From assembly GCF_963975345.1 (NCBI RefSeq), contig NZ_CAXBGE010000008.1:1-64000 (forward strand): a stretch of 64,000 nucleotides of DNA. Reading direction: 5' to 3'. Each line of letters opens with the position of its first letter. Positions within the stretch are counted from its first letter, which is position 1. Below, in pieces: positions 1 to 8,743 of the stretch. The notes below the pieces were generated by a model. It was not told where the DNA came from. It searched no databases and saw only the letters and a list, made by a program, of their open reading frames with translations. Origin of the DNA: Maricaulis sp963975345 (GTDB taxonomy: Bacteria > Pseudomonadota > Alphaproteobacteria > Caulobacterales > Maricaulaceae). The translations under genes were made by a program, and so were the position numbers.

Positions 1-486
1 TTCCTGGCCGAGCTGGCGGATCGCCTCGAAGAAAGGCAGGCCCTCGATATCGCCGACCGTGCCGCCGATCTCGCACAGCACGAAATCGGCATCGCCGGCA
101 TCGGACAGGACGAATTGCTTGATGATGTCGGTGACGTGCGGAATGACCTGCACCGTGGCGCCGAGATAATCGCCGCGGCGTTCACGCTCGATGATGCGCT
201 GATAGACGCGTCCGGTGGTGATATTGTCCGACTGGCTCGCGGGCACGCCGGTGAAGCGCTCATAGTGGCCCAGATCGAGATCAGTTTCGGCGCCGTCATC
301 GGTCACATAGCATTCGCCATGCTGATAGGGCGACATCGTGCCGGGATCGACATTGAGATAGGGATCGAGCTTGCGCAGGCGCACAGAATAGCCGCGCGCT
401 TGCAGCAGAGCGCCAAGGGCGGCTGAGGCGAGGCCTTTTCCAAGCGAGGAGACCACGCCGCCGGTGATGAAGATATAACGCGGCAT
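1..486 (-). CDS. pyrG: CTP synthase, N-terminal part (window edge)
   Basis: Makes CTP from UTP, ATP and glutamine in the cytosol. Only the first 162 codons lie in the window; the rest is beyond base 1. The N-terminus MPRYIFITGGVVSSLGKGLA with its P-loop-like GGVVSSLGKG, then KLDPYLNVDPGTMSPYQHGE and CEIGGTVGDIEG, are hallmarks of the synthase domain. The ATG at 486 is the expected start for the family. It lies 74 bases downstream of secG on the same strand, the usual alphaproteobacterial tpiA-secG-pyrG order. Confidence 0.97.
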   Translation of the reverse strand, partial: MPRYIFITGGVVSSLGKGLASAALGALLQARGYSVRLRKLDPYLNVDPGTMSPYQHGECYVTDDGAETDLDLGHYERFTGVPASQSDNITTGRVYQRIIERERRGDYLGATVQVIPHVTDIIKQFVLSDAGDADFVLCEIGGTVGDIEGLPFFEAIRQLGQE

Positions 487-560
487 GGACAATCTGCCTA
501 TCGGAGATTCGTGCGACCCGAAAGGCGCAATTTCAATTTTCGGTGAGAAAGGCTGTTCGA

Positions 561-878
561 TCAGCCGTCGGTCGGCACGCCATCAGCGGGGATCTCATCG
601 GCAGGAATAACCGGAAGAGCTTCGCTGGAACTGCGCTCAAACACGCTGCGGCCCTCGGCATTCACGCCAATCACAATCGCCAGAAGAATGGAATTGCCGA
701 TGAAGAGCGCGCCCAGGATCATCGTTGTCCGGGTCAGCACATTGGCTGCACCGCGACCGCTCATCATGCCGCCTCCGCCGCCGACGCCCAGAGCGCCACC
801 TTCGGATTGTTGCATCAGAATGACCGCCACGAGGGCAACCGCGACCAAAAGCTGGATGATCAAAAGCACGTTTGTCAT
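561..878 (-). CDS. secG: Protein translocase subunit SecG
   Basis: Small accessory subunit of the SecYEG channel in the inner membrane. The 105-residue product has two hydrophobic segments (about residues 3-22 and 52-72). They are joined by a Gly-rich loop with the conserved QQSEGGALGVGGG stretch (about 24-37), followed by a polar acidic tail; this is the standard SecG plan. It lies between tpiA and pyrG, with a receiver-like gene inserted between it and tpiA. Confidence 0.95.
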   Translation of the reverse strand: MTNVLLIIQLLVAVALVAVILMQQSEGGALGVGGGGGMMSGRGAANVLTRTTMILGALFIGNSILLAIVIGVNAEGRSVFERSSSEALPVIPADEIPADGVPTDG

Positions 879-945
879 GAATACCGCCTGAGATTTGGGT
901 TCTGCACTGCAGACATGGCCCCTGGGCCGCCCGCAGGCAACCCGG

Positions 946-2007
946 TCACATGGCGGCGCGTTTTATACCAGCACCGGCCGCTTGGCCAGTATCGTCTGCC
1001 GTGCTGTCTGCACCCTCAGCGGGCTTGGCCTTGGCGGCTTCGAGCTGGGCCCGGATTTTCTCGTCGACGGACTTGGACTGCAGCCGCGTGCGCAGATTGG
1101 CGACAGTGCGTCCGATCTCGTCCTTGGACCGTTCGAGCGATTCGCCATTGGCAAAGGCGGCATAGGTCGCCATCGACAATTCCTTGATCAATTGCAGTGT
1201 CCGGTTCGATGCGCCGGTGCCCTCACCCAGCGAACTGATCTGCTCAAGCAGTGCGGTGGCGACCTCAGCCGCCTCCGAACGGCTGGCCTTGATAAGCTGC
1301 ATGCGCAGTTCGCGCGCCGTGCGGGTCATGTCGATGACATCGAGCCGCACGGGCATGGTGGAACTTTCCGGTTTGGTGAGCTGGATCTCCACTGAGACCA
1401 CGATCCGCATCGCCATCCGGCGCAGACGTTCGGCGATCACCACATCCTGGGCTTCCCGAGCCCAGCTATTGGCCCGCTCGATCGCGGCTTCGTCGCCATT
1501 CACAATCGCCTGAAGGAAATTCGGCACCGCCAATGGCTGGGTGTCGCTATGCCGGTCGGTGCTCTTGCGGCGGTCCGGTCCGACATAATCGCTCGTGACG
1601 ATGAAATCCTTGCGGTCGCGGATCAGGGTGCGAACGCGCTCGGCTGCGAACATCGTCGAGAATGGCCGTACGATGACATCGTCGGCGCCGCATTCGATCG
1701 CGCGCCGGATATGCGTGGTGTCACGGCTCCATGTCGTCAACAGAATGACGACAAAGGGATTGCGGCCAAGATCGCTGCGCCGGATGCTGCGAACGAGCTT
1801 GAAGACATCAGCATCGGTCGCGCTGCTCTCGGCCACGACCAGAGCGGGTGAGGTTTCGGCCAAGCTGGATTTGAACTCGGCCGGGCTGGACACGCATTCG
1901 ATCTTACGAAAGCCCATTTCGAACAGCGCATAGCGGCTCGTACGCTGGTTGACGTGGACGGGATCAAAAAGGAGGACGGAAGCCCTAGCGTAATCAACTT
2001 CACTCAT
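946..2007 (-). CDS. Receiver-domain protein with degenerate phosphorylation site
   Basis: A 353-residue cytosolic protein. Residues about 8-130 read as a CheY-like receiver: D15 in VLLFDP, a beta-3 strand LVVAES, T91 in LLTTWS and the beta-5 motif DDVIVRPF. The usual phospho-acceptor Asp is aligned with E60 and the conserved Lys with R114, so normal phosphorylation is doubtful. A YVGPDRR motif follows (about 141-147), and the C-terminal half is Ala/Glu-rich and probably helical. I chose the ATG at 2007 because a GGGAG ribosome site lies 10 bases upstream; reading further upstream runs into the tpiA end in another frame. No output domain is recognised. Confidence 0.72.
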   Translation of the reverse strand: MSEVDYARASVLLFDPVHVNQRTSRYALFEMGFRKIECVSSPAEFKSSLAETSPALVVAESSATDADVFKLVRSIRRSDLGRNPFVVILLTTWSRDTTHIRRAIECGADDVIVRPFSTMFAAERVRTLIRDRKDFIVTSDYVGPDRRKSTDRHSDTQPLAVPNFLQAIVNGDEAAIERANSWAREAQDVVIAERLRRMAMRIVVSVEIQLTKPESSTMPVRLDVIDMTRTARELRMQLIKASRSEAAEVATALLEQISSLGEGTGASNRTLQLIKELSMATYAAFANGESLERSKDEIGRTVANLRTRLQSKSVDEKIRAQLEAAKAKPAEGADSTADDTGQAAGAGIKRAAM

Positions 2008-2098
2008 ACGTTGTGCGCTCCCGGTCGATGCATAAACATCCAAGTTCGAGCGGATCATCGGATAAGAAGGTTTCAATCCACTTACCGAACAGAGCGAA

Positions 2099-2827
2099 TT
2101 ACTGCTTTGCGGCCACAACGATGGCAGCAAATGAGTCGATCTGGAGACTCGCGCCGCCGACCAAGGCCCCATCGACATCTTCGAGGGCCAAGAGTTCTGC
2201 GGCGTTTTCCGGCTTGACCGAACCGCCATAGAGAATACGCGTTGCGGCGGGTTCGCGCAGCTGCGAACGAATGAAGGCGTGCATGCTGGCCACGTCCTCC
2301 GCTGCAGCGGTCAGCCCGGTTCCGATTGCCCAGACGGGTTCGTAAGCGATGACCACCCCCGCACCGGCGTCCGCTGGCAGCGAGGCCTTCAATTGCGCAC
2401 CCACGATCTCGTGCGCACGGCCTGCTTCACGTTCAGTGAGGGTTTCTCCAACGCAGATGATCGGGATCAACCCGGCCACCCGTGCCGCCTTGGCCTTGGC
2501 GCAAACCAGTATGCTGGTCTCGCCATGTTCTTGGCGGCGTTCGGAATGACCAAGGATGACATGGCTGGCACCGGCGTCACGCAGCATCATCGCCGAGACA
2601 TCGCCCGTGTGGGCGCCGGACTGACCCGTATGGCAGTCTTGTCCACCGATCCGGATTTCTGTGCCTGCACATTGCGCCGCGGCGGCGGCCAACAGACTGG
2701 CCGGCGGACAGACCAGCACCTCGGCGCCCGCCTTCGCAGCGATTGGCGTCAGGGCTTCAAAGAAGCCAAGATCTGATCGCAAGCCGTGCATCTTCCAATT
2801 GCCGGTAATCAGTATCCGTCGTGGCAT
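2099..2827 (-). CDS. tpiA: Triosephosphate isomerase
   Basis: Interconverts dihydroxyacetone phosphate and glyceraldehyde 3-phosphate in glycolysis and gluconeogenesis. The 242-residue protein has every active-site element: N10 and K12 in TGNWKMHG, catalytic H94 in ILGHSERR, catalytic E163 in AYEPVWAIGTG and the phosphate-binding LYGGSVKPEN near the C-terminus. The ATG at 2827 has a GGGGGG ribosome site 5 bases upstream. It is divergent from the ppiD-like gene across a 178-base intergenic region that must hold both promoters. Confidence 0.98.
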   Translation of the reverse strand: MPRRILITGNWKMHGLRSDLGFFEALTPIAAKAGAEVLVCPPASLLAAAAAQCAGTEIRIGGQDCHTGQSGAHTGDVSAMMLRDAGASHVILGHSERRQEHGETSILVCAKAKAARVAGLIPIICVGETLTEREAGRAHEIVGAQLKASLPADAGAGVVIAYEPVWAIGTGLTAAAEDVASMHAFIRSQLREPAATRILYGGSVKPENAAELLALEDVDGALVGGASLQIDSFAAIVVAAKQ

Positions 2828-3005
2828 CTAGCCCCCCATTTTTACTGCCGCGTCGGCACCCCTGACGGGTGCAGAACTAGGCCTCAAATCCGATGACGGC
2901 AATCTTGCGCCGCCGCATTTGCCGCCAATACAGCCGCTGATGCTTGCGGCAGCGAATCTGCGCCGTTAGTTTGCCGCCATTGCTGTCAAAAGGCCCAGCC
3001 CACTC

Positions 3006-4940
3006 ATGCTGTCAGATTTTCGCGCATTCGCCCAATCGCCCCTCGCGCTGGTGATCATTGTTCTGCTGGTCCTCGGCTTCGCCCTCTATGGCGTCGGCGG
3101 CATCTTCACGGGATCCGGTACGGCGGTCGTCGTGGTTGATCGCGAGCAGATCAGTCAGCGCGAACTGGCTCAGGCCTTTGATCGCGAGTGGCAGGGCGTG
3201 CAGGAGCAGAACCCCGAAGCGACGCGCGAACAGGCGCTCCAAGCCGGCCTCGGCGACCAGGTGCTGCAGCGTTTGATCGTCCAGGCGGCGTTTTACGCCA
3301 AGGCCCGCAATATGGGCCTGGTGACATCGGATCGGGCCCTGACCACCGAATTGCGCAGCTATCAGGCCTTCCACAACCCTGTCACCGGCAATTTCGAGCA
3401 ATCCCTGTATGTCAGCGCTCTGAATAATGCCCGCTACGCACCAGCCGAATTCGAGCGCTCAATCAGCGAAGACATCACCCGGACCCAGCTCGCTGACACC
3501 CTCACGGCCGGCATCAGCGTTCCGCCCGGCATGGCGTCTACGCGTTATCTGGTGCAGCAGGAGCAAAGACGCATCCGGGCACTGATCCTGGACGCCAGCT
3601 CGGCTGAACCGGTCGACGATCCGACCGATGAACAATTGCAAGCCTATATCGACGCCAACCCGAACCAGACCGACCAGCTTGGCTTGCCCGTCTTCACCGC
3701 CCCGGAATACCGCTCCATCACCCTGGTGCGGTTCCGGCTCGAAGATTTCATCGCTGATGTCGATGTCGCCGAATCGGTCTTGCGCGAAACCTATGACTAC
3801 AAGGTCGAAAACGGCGAACTCGGCACGCCGGCCACACGCAGCTTCGTGCGCCTGATCGCGCCCGACGAAGCGACCGCCAACGCCATCGCAACCCGGCTGC
3901 AAGCTGGCGAAACGGCGGCGGCCATTGCCACCGATTTCGGTCTCGACGCGCCGCTGCCCCAGACTGATGTGCAAGCCTACCAGGTTCCAGATAACGCGCT
4001 GGCCAACGCTGTCTTCGCCATGCCTGAGGGCGAGATCGCCGCTGTTGAAGGCACATTCGGCTGGTCTGCGGTCAAGATCGACGCCGCCGTTGATGCGGTC
4101 CTGCCCAGCTTTGAAGAGGCCATGCCGGCGCTACGCGACGAAGCCGCTCGCGCCCAAGCCACCAATGACATGTATGACGCCATGGCCGCCTTCGAGCAGG
4201 AGCGCTCCAATGGCGCGTCGCTGGAAGATGCGGCGATGCACTCGGGCACGCCGCTGGAAGCTTTCGTTCCGCTCGACCAATACGCCCGCACCGAGGACGG
4301 CGCGGTCGATTTCGCCCGCTACCAATCGCTCGCACCCGATATTCTCCGTATCGCCTTCGATCAGTTCGCCGGCTTTGCGATTGACCTGCAGCAGGTCAAT
4401 GACACCGACTGGTTCACTCTGCGGGTCGATGAGATCATCCCGTCGCACGCCCGTGAATTGAGCGAAGTGCGCGAGCAGGCCACCGACATTTGGCGTGCCG
4501 CCGAAACCGACACCCAATTACAAACCCGCGCCGATGAAGCCCTGGCCCAAATCCAGGCCGGTGATGCCATGGACATCGTGGCATTGACCACCGGCGGACG
4601 GATCGAGACATCGACCCTGAAGCGAGACGAGACCGCTGGCAGTTTCGTAGCCAATGTCGTCGGACAGGCCTTCTCGATGGCGCCTGGCGAGCCGGCCCTG
4701 GCAGCGCGGCGCGGTGGCGGACCCCACATGATCCTGGTGGTCGACGAAGTCCTCCCGGCCGATCTGGCGCAAGCCCCTCTAGGCGCGGTTGAGCAGAAGG
4801 CGAGCGAAATCGGTGCCGAGATCAATGACGATATTCTGGTCTCGGTGCAGACCGCCCTGTTGGCCGAATACGGCATTGACGGATCATCGGTCGACCAGCG
4901 CTTGCGGGCCGACGCTCTGGGTGAAAACCAAACGCCGTGA
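3006..4940 (+). CDS. PpiD-like membrane-anchored periplasmic chaperone / PPIase
   Basis: Folding factor for exported proteins. The 644-residue product begins with a short cytosolic stretch and one membrane anchor (about 13-34). A SurA-type N-terminal helical domain follows (about 45-240), then a parvulin-like segment (about 275-365, RSFVRLIAPDEATANAIA onward) and a long C-terminal arm. This matches the alphaproteobacterial SurA_N/PpiD proteins near trpE and tpiA. The parvulin part is divergent, so isomerase activity is uncertain. Its TGA stop overlaps the GTG start of trpE, which suggests coupled translation. Confidence 0.85.
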   Translation: MLSDFRAFAQSPLALVIIVLLVLGFALYGVGGIFTGSGTAVVVVDREQISQRELAQAFDREWQGVQEQNPEATREQALQAGLGDQVLQRLIVQAAFYAKARNMGLVTSDRALTTELRSYQAFHNPVTGNFEQSLYVSALNNARYAPAEFERSISEDITRTQLADTLTAGISVPPGMASTRYLVQQEQRRIRALILDASSAEPVDDPTDEQLQAYIDANPNQTDQLGLPVFTAPEYRSITLVRFRLEDFIADVDVAESVLRETYDYKVENGELGTPATRSFVRLIAPDEATANAIATRLQAGETAAAIATDFGLDAPLPQTDVQAYQVPDNALANAVFAMPEGEIAAVEGTFGWSAVKIDAAVDAVLPSFEEAMPALRDEAARAQATNDMYDAMAAFEQERSNGASLEDAAMHSGTPLEAFVPLDQYARTEDGAVDFARYQSLAPDILRIAFDQFAGFAIDLQQVNDTDWFTLRVDEIIPSHARELSEVREQATDIWRAAETDTQLQTRADEALAQIQAGDAMDIVALTTGGRIETSTLKRDETAGSFVANVVGQAFSMAPGEPALAARRGGGPHMILVVDEVLPADLAQAPLGAVEQKASEIGAEINDDILVSVQTALLAEYGIDGSSVDQRLRADALGENQTP

Positions 4941-6439
4941 CCACAAACCCGCGCAGCAGACCCGCGCCGGATTTCACGGCCATTGAAGCCGATCTGACAG
5001 CTGGTCAGCCGGTCATCATCAGCGCCCGCAAGGCCGATGATCTGCTGACCCCCGTGGCGGCCTATCTCAAACTGGCCCAGGCGGACGGCCATGCCTGCCT
5101 GCTCGAATCGGTCGAGGGCGGCGCTTGGCGCGGGCGCTATTCGGCGATCGGGCTCGATCCGGATCTGATCTGGCAATGCCGCGACGGGATCGTCAGCGAA
5201 GCGCGGGGCGACGCGATTGAGGCACGCCAATTCACCGCCCTCGATACCGATCCGATGACCGCCCTGAGGGCCGTCATCGAGCAGGCCCACTGCGCCCTGC
5301 CCGACGGCGCGCCGTCAATCGCCGCCGGCCTGTTTGGCTATGTCGGCTATGACATGGTGCGCTATCTGGAAAAACTGCCTGAAAACGCCGCGCCCGACCC
5401 GCTCGGCACGCCGGAGGCCTGTTTGATCCGGCCACGCATCGTGGTCGTGTTCGACGCGTTGAAGCAGGAAATCCAGGTCTATTGCACGATCCGCCGCGGG
5501 CCCGAGACACCGCGCCAAGCCTATGATGCGGCAGCGGCACGCCTGCAAGCGACCCTCGACATCCTCGCGGGCGCCCTGCCCGAAATCGCGGCCCCGATCG
5601 GCCAAACCGGCGCGATCACTTCCAATCAGAGCGAGGCGCAATACCGCGCTGCGGTTCAGACAGCGCGCGATTACATCCGGGCCGGCGACGCTTTCCAGAT
5701 CGTACCGAGCCAGCGCTTCTCGACGCCCTTCACCGATGATTCCTTCTGGCTCTATCGCTCACTGCGCCGCCTCAACCCCTCGCCCTTCCTGTTCTATTTC
5801 CGCATGGACGGGTTTGAGATTGCCGGCTCGAGCCCGGAAATCCTGGTGCGGCTACGCGATGATACCGTCACCATCCGCCCCATCGCCGGCACACGGCCGC
5901 GCGGCGCCACACCGGCGCAGGATGATGCGCTGGAAGCCGATCTGCTCGCCGACCCCAAGGAGCGCTCCGAACATCTGATGCTGCTCGATCTGGGTCGTAA
6001 TGATGTCGGCCGGATCGCCAAACCGGGCTCGGTCAGGATCACCTCACGTGAGGTCGTCGAGCGCTATAGCCATGTCATGCATATCGTCTCGAATGTCGAA
6101 GGCGATCTGGCCGATGGTGAGGATGCCGTCTCGGCCCTGTTCGCGGGCTTTCCGGCCGGCACCGTCTCGGGGGCGCCCAAGGTGCGGGCGATGGCGATCA
6201 TCGACGAACTGGAACCGCACCGGCGTGGGATTTATGGCGGTGCGGTCGGCTATTTCAGCGCCGATGGCGGCATGGACACCTGCATCGCTTTGCGCACGGC
6301 GGTGATCAAGGATGGCCGCATGCATGTCCAGGCCGGCGCCGGTGTCGTGCTCGATTCAAATCCGGAATCGGAACGCGTTGAGACCGTCAACAAGGCGATG
6401 GCGCTGTTCCGCGCCGCTGAGGACTCAGTGCGCGATTGA
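4937..6439 (+). CDS. trpE: Anthranilate synthase component I
   Basis: Converts chorismate to anthranilate with ammonia supplied by TrpG, the first step of tryptophan synthesis. The 500-residue protein shows the chorismate-binding signatures IAGTRPRG, LLDLGRNDVGR, FPAGTVSGAPKVRAM and GAGVVLDSNPESE. Translation starts at GTG 4937, overlapping the ppiD-like stop codon (GTGA). No leader peptide or attenuator is possible directly upstream because the preceding gene occupies that space. The last 15 bases overlap, tail to tail, the end of the convergent deacetylase gene. Confidence 0.97.
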   Translation: MTTNPRSRPAPDFTAIEADLTAGQPVIISARKADDLLTPVAAYLKLAQADGHACLLESVEGGAWRGRYSAIGLDPDLIWQCRDGIVSEARGDAIEARQFTALDTDPMTALRAVIEQAHCALPDGAPSIAAGLFGYVGYDMVRYLEKLPENAAPDPLGTPEACLIRPRIVVVFDALKQEIQVYCTIRRGPETPRQAYDAAAARLQATLDILAGALPEIAAPIGQTGAITSNQSEAQYRAAVQTARDYIRAGDAFQIVPSQRFSTPFTDDSFWLYRSLRRLNPSPFLFYFRMDGFEIAGSSPEILVRLRDDTVTIRPIAGTRPRGATPAQDDALEADLLADPKERSEHLMLLDLGRNDVGRIAKPGSVRITSREVVERYSHVMHIVSNVEGDLADGEDAVSALFAGFPAGTVSGAPKVRAMAIIDELEPHRRGIYGGAVGYFSADGGMDTCIALRTAVIKDGRMHVQAGAGVVLDSNPESERVETVNKAMALFRAAEDSVRD

Positions 6440-7465
6440 GGCCGAAATTCGCGGCGCCGGTTCACGGGCCAGCTGCGCCGAGAGCGTCGTCACGGTGACG
6501 AACTCAAAACCCGCCTCACGCGCTTCGCCAATCCAGCCTTCAAGCGCATCCAGCGTCAGCCCGTGCGGATGCCCGATCAGCACGGCATAGCCTTGCGAGC
6601 GGGCCAGGCTTTCTGCCGCCGCCAGCTGCGCCTGGATGGCGTCGGCCTCAATGACATGGTCGAGGAAGATATCGCGCTGCAGCGCAGCCAGACCCAGTCC
6701 CTCGGCGACGGCACTGCCGCGGCTGTCAGGCGTGGTCATTGAATCAATGAAAAGCGGGCCCTGTCCGGCAATTGCGCCAAGGGCAACGCGCATCGCGCGT
6801 GGATCGCGGGTGAAGCGGCTGCCCATATGATTATTCAGCCCGATTGCGCCGGGCACGCGCGCCATCGCCCAGCGAATCCGGGCGCGAAGGTCGGTATCAC
6901 TGAGATCGACAAGCAGGGCATTCGGCCCCGGGTCGTCCAGACCGAGCGGTTCCATCGGCACATGCACCAGCACGTCACGTCCGTCGGCTTCGGCCGTGCG
7001 CGCCGTTGCGGCGGCCGCGTCGGCATAGGGCAGGATGGCGATGGTCAATGGAATATCGAGGGCCAGCACCCGCGCTGCCGCAGCCGTATCGAGCCCGACA
7101 TCGTCAATGATCAGGGCAAGACGCGGCCGTGCAGCCATCGGTGCGAGGGTAGCGGAAACAGGAATGGGCAGCGCGACTTGGGCCGTGTCGATTGACGTGG
7201 CAGCCGGCAGATCGGCAGCCATCGGCGTCGCGCTACCGGCCGATGCGGTTACCGGCGCACTGCTCGCATCGGGCTGCGCGTCAGCCATCGCGGCCGGCAC
7301 ATCCGAGATCGCGAAACGGATCGAACGATCAGGCGTGGCCGGTGCCGCACTGGCAATCGAAAACGCCATCGCCGCCGCCAGATAGGCCGAAGCCACTACC
7401 GCGCCAGCCAGGGCAGGCATGGCGGCATTGCGGCGGCGAATCGGTTTGACAGGGTTTGAACGCAT
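6425..7465 (-). CDS. Divergent polysaccharide deacetylase (YibQ family)
   Basis: Probable envelope protein of the DUF610/YibQ family, a divergent branch of the NodB-like carbohydrate esterases. From ATG 7465 the 346-residue product has an N-terminal membrane anchor (about 15-40), a Pro/Ala/Thr linker, and a catalytic-type domain with ALIIDDVGLD, LVHVPMEPLG and GLNNHMGSRFT. The family is often linked to cell-wall hydrolysis or division proteins, but its substrate is not settled. The reading frame continues upstream, but starts there would cross the CtrA-like site and the trpG promoter. It overlaps the end of trpE by 15 bases. Confidence 0.85.
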   Translation of the reverse strand: MRSNPVKPIRRRNAAMPALAGAVVASAYLAAAMAFSIASAAPATPDRSIRFAISDVPAAMADAQPDASSAPVTASAGSATPMAADLPAATSIDTAQVALPIPVSATLAPMAARPRLALIIDDVGLDTAAAARVLALDIPLTIAILPYADAAAATARTAEADGRDVLVHVPMEPLGLDDPGPNALLVDLSDTDLRARIRWAMARVPGAIGLNNHMGSRFTRDPRAMRVALGAIAGQGPLFIDSMTTPDSRGSAVAEGLGLAALQRDIFLDHVIEADAIQAQLAAAESLARSQGYAVLIGHPHGLTLDALEGWIGEAREAGFEFVTVTTLSAQLAREPAPRISASIAH

Positions 7466-7488
7466 GCCACCAGCAGGCCCAAAGCGGA

Positions 7489-7503
7489 TTAATGTCGCGT
7501 TAA
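7489..7503. promoter_or_regulatory. CtrA-type binding site TTAA-N7-TTAA
   Basis: An exact TTAA, seven bases, TTAA match to the consensus of the alphaproteobacterial cell-cycle regulator CtrA. It sits in the 99-base divergent region, 24 to 38 bases before the deacetylase start and about 62 bases before trpG. That distance fits control of the deacetylase promoter. The motif is short, so chance occurrence is possible; its location between two divergent starts is the main support. Confidence 0.5.
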
Positions 7504-7564
7504 GCACGTGGCGGGATTGGCGGCGCGGCGCAATCCGCCTAGCTTGCAGCGACGGAGGCCGAGC

Positions 7565-8155
7565 ATGCTGCTGATCATCGACAATTACGACAGTTTCACC
7601 TTCAACCTGGTGCATTATTTCCAGCAATTGGGTGCGACGACGCGCGTTGTGCGCAATGATGCGCTCACCGCCGCCGAGGCCTTTGCGCTTGAGCCCGACG
7701 GCATCGTGCTCTCACCGGGTCCGTGCGATCCCGACCGCGCCGGCATCTGCCTCGAGCTGATCGGCCAAGCGCCGGCCGATCTTCCGATTCTCGGCGTCTG
7801 CCTCGGTCACCAGGCGATCGGTCAAGCCTTTGGCGGCGATGTGATCGCCGCCAAACAGATCATGCACGGCAAGACCAGCGAAATCGTCCACGACGCCAGC
7901 GGCCTCTTCGCCAACCTGCCCAGCCCCTTCATCGCGACGCGTTATCACTCCCTCGCCGTCAAACCGGAAACCCTGCCCGCCTGCCTGCGCGCGACCGCCC
8001 ACACCGCCGACGGCGAGATCATGGGCCTCGCCCATATCGAGCGCCCGGTCCACGGCGTGCAATTCCATCCGGAATCGATTGCTTCTGAGCATGGCCATGA
8101 TCTGCTGCGCAATTTCCTCGAGATGACCCGCGGCGCGCGTAGCCGGGCTGCGTGA
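7565..8155 (+). CDS. trpG: Anthranilate synthase component II (glutamine amidotransferase)
   Basis: Hydrolyses glutamine to feed ammonia to TrpE. The 196-residue class I amidotransferase has the nucleophile C79 in LGVCLGHQAIG and the His/Glu pair H168 and E170 in GVQFHPESI. The start MLLIIDNYDSF at 7565 is the family start, and GGAGG lies just upstream; in-frame codons before it are not part of the family. trpD, normally next, is 12.6 kb away, beyond the accessory segment. Confidence 0.97.
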   Translation: MLLIIDNYDSFTFNLVHYFQQLGATTRVVRNDALTAAEAFALEPDGIVLSPGPCDPDRAGICLELIGQAPADLPILGVCLGHQAIGQAFGGDVIAAKQIMHGKTSEIVHDASGLFANLPSPFIATRYHSLAVKPETLPACLRATAHTADGEIMGLAHIERPVHGVQFHPESIASEHGHDLLRNFLEMTRGARSRAA

Positions 8156-8218
8156 CGCACCAAAATCTCCACGCCGCGAGCGGCTGGAGGGGGCGTGGCT
8201 AAACTCATTTCATTATCG

Positions 8219-8323
8219 TGATCCCGACCCCCGCCTGCGCGGGGGGTAAACTCCAGTCAGGACCTCGATATCACGGCCTCCGCACTTGTCACGTCGAGGT
8301 CCCGGCGTTCGCCGGGATGACGT
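8219..8323. repeat. Palindromic intergenic element (CCCGGCG-TT-CGCCGGG type)
   Basis: Two GC-rich hairpins face each other. The second has perfect 7-base arms at 8301-8307 and 8310-8316; the first has near-perfect arms around 8227-8247. The flanks GATCCCG (8219) and CGGGATGAC (8313) are inverted copies. This kind of element, which translates as VPAFAGMT, is widely dispersed between alphaproteobacterial genes. Mobility is inferred from the family, not shown here. Confidence 0.65.
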
Positions 8324-8372
8324 GGGCTAATTGTGAGGGGGGGATAGGCCCGACAAACTGGCGGCCGTCGCG

Positions 8373-8427
8373 CCCGTCATCCTCACCAGCTCCGTCGCCT
8401 TCGGCGACACCCCTTCCATCAAGGAAG
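8373..8427. repeat. Dispersed intergenic repeat, copy 1
   Basis: This segment shares 18 identical bases, ending in TCCATCAAGGAAG, with the arm at about 17420-17437. Its other half (CACCAGCTCCG) matches the complement of about 17510-17522. It is therefore a second copy of the element after the RND pump gene, giving one copy near each end of the pump operon. Confidence 0.6.
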
Positions 8428-8688
8428 TGGGCAAAGCGAAACGGCGAGCGCTTGCCGTGCCTCACCAAAGAGCCTGCAAGTGGTCAGGGGCCTATTTCCG
8501 ATGGACAAGGCCAGTTGGCGAGGATGCTCCAGCCCACGTTTTCATCGATATTTATGAGCAGGTCGGGGGGGTAGTGGAAACCAATGATACCGCGCACCTT
8601 ACCCCGTTTGAGGGTGAACGCCTGACAGATTTGCGCGGCAGGTCGCACCCACTCGAAACCGATCCGAACGCAGAAGGATCACCCCGCT

Positions 8689-8743
8689 AAAACGGCGACC
8701 GGCCCAAGCCAAGTTGAATCGATTGGCCGTTTTCTGCTTGGGC
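8689..8743 (+). other. Possible structured leader (interleaved inverted repeats)
   Basis: Two 8-base complementary pairs are interleaved: AAAACGGC (8689) with GCCGTTTT (8726), and GCCCAAGC (8702) with GCTTGGGC (8736). The A-B-A'-B' order would form an H-type pseudoknot in RNA. A simpler alternative is a single hairpin ending in four U. It lies about 100 bases upstream of the small ORF at 8847. No known riboswitch class is recognised. Confidence 0.3.

Noticed and set aside
8427..8690. 87-codon ORF in the repeat region after trpG
   Set aside because: Starts inside a dispersed repeat, has no ribosome site and no recognisable product; treated as part of a decayed region.
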